Shown here: positions 15,603-21,557 of the stretch, one piece after another
Position numbering within the stretch: position 1 is the first letter of the stretch
Layout of the letters: every line of letters begins with the position of its first letter
Made by a program: the position numbers and the translations under genes
The notes under the pieces: model-generated
Told to the model about the DNA's origin: nothing
What the model saw: the letters and a program-made list of their open reading frames with translations, nothing else
The model's database searches: none
Source: Fibrobacter succinogenes
Lineage (GTDB): Bacteria; Fibrobacterota; Fibrobacteria; Fibrobacterales; Fibrobacteraceae
Direction of reading: 5' to 3'
Length of the DNA stretch: 58,817 nucleotides
NCBI GenBank assembly: GCA_902756345.1
Contig: CACVQR010000019.1
Location: 1-58,817, forward strand

Positions 15603-17579
15603 ATGATTTTCCTGTTCGAACAGTTTGCCTATAGCGAAAAATTCCTGCAAAGCGTCCTTCCGCAAGAAAAGAAGGGCGGTAATTGGGACTTGCCGAAGGG
15701 TTTTGTTACAAAAAGCAAGTCCGGCGATTTTGTGTTGGACGGCGTAGGGTATCTTTACAACAAGTCCGCAAAGGGCTCCGCGAAGGACTCCGACGATAAA
15801 ATCGTTTTCGTGTTGCCCAAGGTGTTCTTGGAAGAGGGCGGCAAGGCATTTGGCAAAGATGTAAAAGGTGACGCCAATTTCGCTCTTGAAAATGCACCCA
15901 AGGACTTTTTAGCGAACCTTTCGATGTGGGTCTGCTCCTCGATTGCGCAATACCAGAAACTGCATCCGAATGACAGAGCTATAGAATCTCCGAACGTCCA
16001 CCGTTTCGGTAGCGATGCCGCAGCCCCGACTCTTATTGACGTGATGAATTCGATGAAGCTGTTCTATGCCGAAAACAAGAACCTGTTTGTGTTCACGGCC
16101 AAGAACAAGCACAGCGGCAACAACCGCATCGACTGGCGTCGCACGGTGGCGCATACGCAGCCCTTTATGCAAGGTGATGCGCCCATCTACATGGAGCTGG
16201 AAAACAAGAAGAAAGTTTTCGACCTGGACGACCGCCTGCTGGTGCTGTACTTTTCGGCGATGCACTACATCGAAGAGACTTTCGGCTTCAAGATGCCGCA
16301 TTCCGAATTTTACGTGCCGATGCGGGTGAACGAATTCCGCCGCCTGTTGGGCCACCGCGGCCTCGTGGAACTGCGCCGCATAAAGCACAAGTATTTTGCC
16401 GACAAGTTCTTGAAACTCTACAACATCGTGAAGGCGTTCTTCGAGTGGGGCGGCAACTTCAGCGCAAGCGATTACAGCAGCGAATATCTGCTCACGAGCA
16501 AGTACAACAACGTGTTCGAGGCGATGATTGACAAGCTGGTGAGTGACGATTTGCCCCACGAGATGCAGTACTTAAAATCGCAGAGAGACAACAAGGAAGT
16601 CGACCACCTCTATAAGGACCGTCAACTCATTTTCGCTGACGAAGAACAGAAAATCTGGTTCATAGGCGATAGCAAATACTATAGCGATGGCAAAAAGATT
16701 GAGGGTTCTTCCATATACAAGCAGTTCACCTATGCGAAGAACATCATTCAGTATAACATTGATGAGCTGTTGGACAAGGGGAATGGCTTCAAAGGCTTGC
16801 GTTATCGCGATGAGCTGACAGAAGGCTACAGCGTTACGCCGAACTTCTTTATCCGTGGGTATCTGCCGAATAGCGATGGCGATAAGGATTCGCCGCAGTT
16901 CCGCGAACCCTATTTCAGAAACGACTCATCGGAAGAGTTGATAAAGAACGAGGAAGATTCTAATAGCTATCAGCTCATAGACGACGAGGGCAATCCAATC
17001 GGTTCCAATAAAGGACAGTCTCTTTGGGACCTGCGCAATCGTCATTTCGAGAACCGCCTCTTTGACCGTGACACGCTTTTATTGCAAGTGTACAATGTGA
17101 ACTTCTTGTATGTGTTGAAGGCTTACACATCTAAGCGTTCGTCCTTGCGCGATGAATTCAAGCGCGATGCCCGAGAGAAGTTCCGAAAGAATTTTTTGAA
17201 TTTACTTAGAGATAAGTATTATTTCTGGGCTATATATTTGCCGGACTGGCAAAAGCCCGATTATGCAGAACGGCTCCAGGATTTTGTTGACCGCCATTTC
17301 CGTGCACTAATGGGCCGCGTGTTCCAGCCCGCAGGAACGCCTCATTGCCTGATACTCGCGCTGGAGCAAAGTGCCGTGAACGCTTCGCTGGAAGGCGCCT
17401 TGGATAAAGATTACGAAAAAATTCGTCAAATTGTTAAAGACGAAAAGTGCGAAATATTCCAAGTGTGGCCCCATGAAATTTGGGATAACGGTAATTCCCA
17501 GAAATGGGACGATGAAAGCCTGCAGCAAAACAAAGTCACTGAATTGGGTGTGGTTGACGCACTTGTAAAATTTCCTTAA
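15603..17579 (+). CDS. McrC-like restriction nuclease subunit (DUF2357/LlaJI type)
   Basis: 658 aa. A McrC/LlaJI-like protein with a PD-(D/E)XK core: LIFADEEQKIWFIGDSKYY (~340-358), where D-x-K-Y matches the D-A-K-Y seen in McrC nucleases. The preceding region (FEQFAYSEKFLQSVLP..., FVLPKVFLEEG) is the family's N-terminal part. It should cut DNA when driven by the McrB ring encoded upstream. ATG 15603 is the first start in a frame open from 15585. There is no clear Shine-Dalgarno; the preceding 41-bp repeats may control expression. Its extreme C-terminus (FQVWPHEIW) recurs as a remnant at 19131. A strong terminator follows. Confidence 0.82.
   Translation: MIFLFEQFAYSEKFLQSVLPQEKKGGNWDLPKGFVTKSKSGDFVLDGVGYLYNKSAKGSAKDSDDKIVFVLPKVFLEEGGKAFGKDVKGDANFALENAPKDFLANLSMWVCSSIAQYQKLHPNDRAIESPNVHRFGSDAAAPTLIDVMNSMKLFYAENKNLFVFTAKNKHSGNNRIDWRRTVAHTQPFMQGDAPIYMELENKKKVFDLDDRLLVLYFSAMHYIEETFGFKMPHSEFYVPMRVNEFRRLLGHRGLVELRRIKHKYFADKFLKLYNIVKAFFEWGGNFSASDYSSEYLLTSKYNNVFEAMIDKLVSDDLPHEMQYLKSQRDNKEVDHLYKDRQLIFADEEQKIWFIGDSKYYSDGKKIEGSSIYKQFTYAKNIIQYNIDELLDKGNGFKGLRYRDELTEGYSVTPNFFIRGYLPNSDGDKDSPQFREPYFRNDSSEELIKNEEDSNSYQLIDDEGNPIGSNKGQSLWDLRNRHFENRLFDRDTLLLQVYNVNFLYVLKAYTSKRSSLRDEFKRDAREKFRKNFLNLLRDKYYFWAIYLPDWQKPDYAERLQDFVDRHFRALMGRVFQPAGTPHCLILALEQSAVNASLEGALDKDYEKIRQIVKDEKCEIFQVWPHEIWDNGNSQKWDDESLQQNKVTELGVVDALVKFP
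17458..17485 (+). repeat. 28-bp direct repeat, left copy (inside the McrC-like gene)
   Basis: Identical at 27 of 28 positions to 19132-19159. It encodes FQVWPHEIW in the McrC-like C-terminus. The two copies bracket the terminator and the first AlbA_2 gene. Confidence 0.85.
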
Positions 17580-17620
17580 GCCCCTTGCCAATTTTGGGGA
17601 TATTAGGTACATTAATGCCC

Positions 17621-17659
17621 GACGCGATTCTCTGTCAAATGGAGAACCGCGTCTTTTTT
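17621..17659 (+). terminator. Rho-independent terminator after the McrC-like gene
   Basis: GACGCGATTCTC at 17621-17632 pairs with GGAGAACCGCGTC at 17641-17653 (one bulge), followed directly by a run of T. It closes the defence operon. Confidence 0.85.
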
Positions 17660-17702
17660 ATTCCGGGATTTCGGAGTAAAGGGGACGCCTCTAACATCAA
17701 CC

Positions 17703-17718
17703 AGCCGCGAACGCGGCT
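17703..17718 (+). promoter_or_regulatory. 7-bp hairpin just before the AlbA_2 ribosome-binding site
   Basis: AGCCGCG and CGCGGCT separated by two A's, ending 4-5 bases before the GGAGG site at 17723. It may affect access of ribosomes to the start at 17732; that is inference. Confidence 0.35.
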
Positions 17719-17731
17719 ACATGGAGGCTGC

Positions 17732-19129
17732 ATGGCTACGAAAGTTTTGGTTAAAGAATGTCAATACGCTGAATTCAAACAGTCTTGGCAAGATGAATAC
17801 CTGAAATGGATTTGTGCATTCGCAAATACCGAAGGCGGGTCGCTTTTTGTCGGCGTTGACGATAAAGGCTATGTTTGTGGTGTTAAGAATGCTCATAAGT
17901 TGAGTGAAGATATTCCGAATAAGATTCGCAACACGATGGGCGTCATTTGCGAGATGCGACTGCTCAATGCTGGTGGGTTGGATTACTTTGAAATCAAGGT
18001 GGACAAGTATCCTGTCCCGATTAGCTACAGGGGCCGCTATTACAAGCGTTCGGGCTCCACGGTGCAAGAATTGAGCGGTGTCGAGATAAACAGGTTGACT
18101 TTGTTCATGCAGGGGCGCACTTGGGATTCCGTTCCTGTCCCTGGAATTTCGACGAAGGAGTTGGATCACGGAGCGCTAAAGTTGTTCAGGGAAAAGGCGG
18201 TCGAATCGCAGCGTCTCGATAAAAAGGCTGCCGGAGTCTCGGTGCAGAATCTTCTCCAGAATCTCCGCTGCACCGAAGGTAGCCATTTGACACGTGCGGC
18301 CATGATGTGTTTCCACCCTGACCCGGAACGCTGGGTTACGGGAGCGTACATAAAGATTGGATTTTTCGCGACTGAAGCGGATATTTTGTATCAAGACGAA
18401 ATCCATGGACCGCTTTTGATTCAGGTCGAGCGGGCGATGGACTTGATTTTCACGAAATACATGAAGGCGTTGGTGAGTTACGAGGGAATCAATCGCCAGG
18501 AGCGGTTCTTTTTCCCGCCCGACGCTTTCAGGGAATTGTTGTTGAACGCCGTCGTCCATAAGGATTACACTGAAACGACTCCTATCCAAATCAAGATTTA
18601 TTCTGACCGTATCTGGATGTGGAACCCGGGCAACATGCCTGAAGAAGTGAAGGTGAAGGACCTTTTCAAAAAGCATGTTTCTAAACCGCGTAACCCCAAT
18701 ATCGCCAATGTGTTTTTTAAGAGCGGCTATGTGGAAAGCTGGGGACGCGGCTATTACAATATCGAATTGGCTTGCGAAGAAACTGATTCCAAGCTCCCTA
18801 AGCCAAAGGCCGAATTTGGCGGGCTTACGGTTGAATGCCGAGCAAGCGACCAGTATAAGGAACTTGCAAGTAAATGGAATATAAGTAGGGCGAACCGAAC
18901 TATAAACCTGCCTATAAACCTGCCTATAAATCTGCCTATAAATAGCACCCAAAAAGCATTGTTGAATTTGTTGCAAGAGAATAATTCTTACACTTATGAT
19001 GAATTGGCCGGTAAGATGCAAAAAACTCGAGAAACCATACGTGAGAACTTAAAAAAACTTCAGGAACTCGGCCTCATCCGTAGAGTCGGCGCGCGCAAGA
19101 ACGGCCATTGGGAAATTGTTGAGAAATAA
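17732..19129 (+). CDS. Schlafen/AlbA_2-domain protein with GHKL-like and winged-helix parts (first copy)
   Basis: 465 aa. N-terminal AlbA_2 domain (ECQYAEFKQSW ... FANTEGGSLFVGVDD, ~1-120), a middle region with DAFRELLLNAVVHKDY (~270), typical of the HATPase_c_4 fold in RecG-like AlbA_2 proteins, and a C-terminal winged helix (SYTYDELAGKMQKTRETIRENLKKLQELGLI, ~425-455). Such proteins are often annotated as transcriptional regulators; many are in defence islands. The start at 17732 has GGAGG at 17723. A linker at ~390-404 is four repeats of I-N-L-P from 12-bp DNA repeats. The gene sits between two copies of the McrC 3' end, as if inserted there. Confidence 0.85.
   Translation: MATKVLVKECQYAEFKQSWQDEYLKWICAFANTEGGSLFVGVDDKGYVCGVKNAHKLSEDIPNKIRNTMGVICEMRLLNAGGLDYFEIKVDKYPVPISYRGRYYKRSGSTVQELSGVEINRLTLFMQGRTWDSVPVPGISTKELDHGALKLFREKAVESQRLDKKAAGVSVQNLLQNLRCTEGSHLTRAAMMCFHPDPERWVTGAYIKIGFFATEADILYQDEIHGPLLIQVERAMDLIFTKYMKALVSYEGINRQERFFFPPDAFRELLLNAVVHKDYTETTPIQIKIYSDRIWMWNPGNMPEEVKVKDLFKKHVSKPRNPNIANVFFKSGYVESWGRGYYNIELACEETDSKLPKPKAEFGGLTVECRASDQYKELASKWNISRANRTINLPINLPINLPINSTQKALLNLLQENNSYTYDELAGKMQKTRETIRENLKKLQELGLIRRVGARKNGHWEIVEK
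18901..18943 (+). repeat. 12-bp tandem repeat in the AlbA_2 linker
   Basis: TATAAACCTGCC at 18901, 18913 and (with one change) 18925, plus a partial copy. The period is a multiple of three, so copy number changes would only lengthen or shorten the INLP linker. Confidence 0.8.
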
Positions 19130-19130
19130 A

Positions 19131-19208
19131 ATCCAAGTGTGGCCCCATGAAATATGGGAAGGCGAAGACCTTCGCAAAAATCGCGGATGGAAAGCCGTCG
19201 AAGAATAG
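19131..19208 (+). pseudogene. C-terminal remnant of a McrC-like gene
   Basis: Immediately after the AlbA_2 stop, the frame starting ATC at 19131 reads IQVWPHEIWEGEDLRK and ends at TAG 19208. The first 28 bases match the 3' part of the McrC-like gene at 17458 with a single mismatch; the rest diverges, so this is the tail of a related but different gene. It marks a recombination junction: the AlbA_2 gene now lies between two McrC-family 3' ends. Confidence 0.7.
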
Positions 19209-19254
19209 CGCGGGTGTTGACTTCCCACTGACCTCTTTGTATATTTATCCCTGT

Positions 19255-19445
19255 ATTACGACAATCCCTGCGACAGTCGGCATAGGCCTTGCGGCCCGTA
19301 CGTGCATCCGCGGTGGGGTTCATCAACCTTCTTGTTGATGTTGTTGGATAGCTGGCAGGAACACGACCTGCTCGAGTGTGTGGCGAAAGCCGCGCCAGGT
19401 AACGCCGAGGAAGACCCTCGCCAACAACACCGCAAGAGCATCCCA
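19255..19445 (+). repeat. 191-bp structured element, copy 2
   Basis: Inverted partner of 1391-1581. Helices on the plus strand: GCGGTG 19310-19315 with CACCGC 19428-19433; ATCAAC 19322-19327 with GTTGAT 19334-19339; TTGTTGG 19341-19347 with CCAACAA 19421-19427; CTGGC 19352-19356 with GCCAG 19394-19398; GGCGAAAGCC 19382-19391 (GAAA tetraloop); CGAGG 19406-19410 with CCTCG 19416-19420. Copy 1 has CGGGG/CCCCG for the last helix, a compensatory change. It ends 105 nt before the start of the second AlbA_2 gene. Family unknown. Confidence 0.8.
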
Positions 19446-19550
19446 AAACATAAAGAAACCCAAATTGCGTCCGCAGTGCAGACGCTATTAAAACCGTTTT
19501 TAACGTTCGCTCATGCCGAGCGGGCCAGAGGATTATTAAGGGAGACCTTC

Positions 19551-21008
19551 ATGACCAAGGAAGAAATTTTAGCTGGCGAATCAGAGGTGCTTGAGTTCAA
19601 GAGAGATGTTCCTGAACAGAGTATCAAGTTTATCAAGACTGTTGTAGCTTTTGCCAATGGCAAGGGTGGCACGATTGTCTTTGGCGTGGACGACAAGACC
19701 CATAAAATTGTAGGCATAAAAAAGAGCGAGGTCTTTCAGAAAGCCGACACTATCGCCGATACGATTTTCAACAGTTGCGAGCCCAAAATCAGGCCGAGCA
19801 TCAATCTTCAGGAAATCGACAAGCGCTACATTATTGTGGTGACGGTGCCTTCTGGAATGCAGCAGCCCTATTACATAAAGAGCTTGGGCATTACCGAAGG
19901 CACTTTTGTTCGCGTGGCGGCAACGACCCGCGAAGCCGAACGATATGTGCTTAAGGAATTGGTTCTTGAAGGTGAAAACGAATCGTTCGATCAGCAACCG
20001 GCTGGCGAAACCGTTTCGAAGGAAGAAGTCGAAAATCTTTGTGATAAGATTTATGAATTTACAGCCGGAACATTAAGCAAAAAGGAACGTACAGCATTGC
20101 GAAGGCCGACCGTCAACCAGTTGCTTTCGTGGAAACTGTTAAAAAAGGAAGGCCGTTCTTTTATAGCTTCGAATGGGTTTAAACTTTTGCAGGGGACAAA
20201 CGGGGATTTCCCTGACGCAAAGATTCAATGCGCCGTATTCAAAGGACAGGTCCGGGGCGAGTTCTTGAAGCGTCAAAATATGGAAGGCCCTCTTTTTGAG
20301 CAAATTGAATCGGCATATCAGTTTGTAATGCAGAATTTGCCTGTTCAATCCAAGGTAAAGGGGCTTTTTAGGCACGACAGTTCCCTCTTGCCCGAATCTG
20401 CTGTGCGCGAAGCCATTGCAAATGCGGTGTGCCATCGCAGTTACCTAATCCCTCGCAAGGTGCAGGTAGCATTGTATGATGACCGCCTGGAGGTGACGTC
20501 CCCAGGGACACTTTGCAGGGATATCACCTTGGAAAAGATGCGCGAAGGCATGTCTAGCGTACGCAACAAGGGGATTGCAGAAACGTTTATCTATATGCGC
20601 ATTGTCGAAACATGGGGAAGCGGTATTCCGAACATCTTCAAGGCAATGCAAGAAAGCGGCTTGCCGGAACCCGTCATGCAGGATTTTCATGGGGATTTCA
20701 GGATAACCTTATATTGGAAGAAATCCGTCCAATCCCACCCAATCCCACCCAATCCTACCCAATCCCACCCAATCCTACCCAATCCCACCCAATACAGTGA
20801 GGTGGAATGGAATCTTCTTAAAATCTTAAAGGACAATCCTAAATTAAGTCAAAGCGAAATGGCCGGAAGAATGGGAATGAAGATAAATCGTCTCAAGTAT
20901 TACTTAAACGAACTTCGAAAGGCTCCGAATCCAGCAATTCGCCATATTGGCACAACTCGTGATGGCTATTGGGAAATCCTAGTTGATATTAAAGGAGAAA
21001 TACGATGA
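19551..21008 (+). CDS. Schlafen/AlbA_2-domain protein with GHKL-like and winged-helix parts (second copy)
   Basis: 485 aa. AlbA_2 domain at ~1-130 (ESEVLEFKRDVP, FANGKGGTIVFGVDD), RecG-like/HATPase_c_4 region with ESAVREAIANAVCHRSY (~285) and ETWGSGIPNIFKAM (~355), then a proline-rich linker made of 10-bp DNA repeats, and a winged helix (LSQSEMAGRMGMKINRLKYYLNEL, ~440-463). The start at 19551 is preceded by GGGAG; an upstream in-frame start at 19302 would run through the 191-bp element and is rejected. Only distantly related to the first copy, so probably not a recent duplication. The stop overlaps the start of the next small gene (ATGA). Confidence 0.85.
   Translation: MTKEEILAGESEVLEFKRDVPEQSIKFIKTVVAFANGKGGTIVFGVDDKTHKIVGIKKSEVFQKADTIADTIFNSCEPKIRPSINLQEIDKRYIIVVTVPSGMQQPYYIKSLGITEGTFVRVAATTREAERYVLKELVLEGENESFDQQPAGETVSKEEVENLCDKIYEFTAGTLSKKERTALRRPTVNQLLSWKLLKKEGRSFIASNGFKLLQGTNGDFPDAKIQCAVFKGQVRGEFLKRQNMEGPLFEQIESAYQFVMQNLPVQSKVKGLFRHDSSLLPESAVREAIANAVCHRSYLIPRKVQVALYDDRLEVTSPGTLCRDITLEKMREGMSSVRNKGIAETFIYMRIVETWGSGIPNIFKAMQESGLPEPVMQDFHGDFRITLYWKKSVQSHPIPPNPTQSHPILPNPTQYSEVEWNLLKILKDNPKLSQSEMAGRMGMKINRLKYYLNELRKAPNPAIRHIGTTRDGYWEILVDIKGEIR
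20731..20790 (+). repeat. six tandem 10-bp repeats inside the second AlbA_2 gene
   Basis: AATCCCACCC repeated six times without gaps (two copies read AATCCTACCC). They encode the PIPPNPTQSHP-type linker. As 10 is not a multiple of three, gain or loss of one unit shifts the frame before the winged helix, making this a candidate phase-variable tract. Confidence 0.9.
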
Positions 21009-21202
21009 AGAAAAAATCAGAAGAAGAGAACAAGAAAGATAATACTGGATGGAATGCCTTTTTGGAATTGCGTAGGCAGGCTCAGCGCGGTATGCTCCGG
21101 ACCATGCAGCAGCTTTCCGCCGATGCCGAAAAGGTTGGTTCCGCCGAAATGACACTCGACGAAATCAACGCCGAAATCGCCGCAGCCCGGAACGGAAAAT
21201 AA
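21005..21202 (+). CDS. small hypothetical protein, 65 aa
   Basis: Begins in a four-base overlap with the AlbA_2 stop and has an AAAGGAG site 7 nt upstream, so translation is probably coupled. The protein is charged and helical, ending in LDEINAEIAAARNGK, a tail that resembles small antitoxin-like ORFs of bacterial type II systems. There is no toxin beside it. No family is recognised with confidence. Confidence 0.65.
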   Translation: MKKKSEEENKKDNTGWNAFLELRRQAQRGMLRTMQQLSADAEKVGSAEMTLDEINAEIAAARNGK

Positions 21203-21227
21203 ACTTAACCATAAAAGTGAGGAAAAA

Positions 21228-21404
21228 ATGGACTATACATTTACAGAAAAAGAAGTTGAAATGATGTATAACTGGGGGATGTACGCTGATGGGGAAAGCG
21301 GCTTCAATGAAGAAGAACAAAAATTGTACGATAAATTGGAACGAATATTTACGCCATTACAAAAAGAAAAAGACAATGCGCAAAAGGTTTTAGAATTGAA
21401 GTGA
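21228..21404 (+). CDS. small hypothetical protein, 58 aa
   Basis: Begins MDYTFTEKEVEMMYNW and ends VLELK; acidic N-terminal half and lysine-rich helical C-terminal half. The start has a GTGAGG site 5-6 nt upstream and lies 25 nt after the previous small gene, so it probably belongs to the same transcript. No homologue is recognised; with its neighbour it could form an accessory pair (inference). Confidence 0.5.
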   Translation: MDYTFTEKEVEMMYNWGMYADGESGFNEEEQKLYDKLERIFTPLQKEKDNAQKVLELK

Positions 21405-21511
21405 TTATTTGATCGAATTAAAAAAGCCAACGGGCCATTGGCCAATTTAAAGCCCTCGCCTCATTGACAAAAAATCAACAAAAAGTGTCTTTTGGGGCGG
21501 TTTTTAGCCTG

Positions 21512-21529
21512 TTTTTGGGGCTAATTTTA
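21512..21529 (+). promoter_or_regulatory. promoter-like motif shared by the GH95 and GH43 genes
   Basis: TTTTTGGGGCTAATTTTA, present identically at 24581-24598 upstream of GH43. The TAATTT part resembles the TAAATTT boxes near other starts here (40890, 42845 region), so it may contain the -10 element. It ends 28 nt before the GH95 start. Confidence 0.4.
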
Positions 21530-21557
21530 TTGTGGTTGGAAATTTTTAGGAGTTCTT

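Noticed and set aside
19255-19445. RNase P RNA fragment, suggested by CAGGTAACGCC
   Set aside because: Only that short match fits; the other RNase P core motifs are missing and the helix order differs.
19302-19550. N-terminal extension of the second AlbA_2 protein
   Set aside because: It would read through the 191-bp repeat; GGGAG before ATG 19551 and the domain start support the shorter form.
20731-20790. CRISPR or satellite DNA
   Set aside because: Repeats are within a coding frame and have no spacers.
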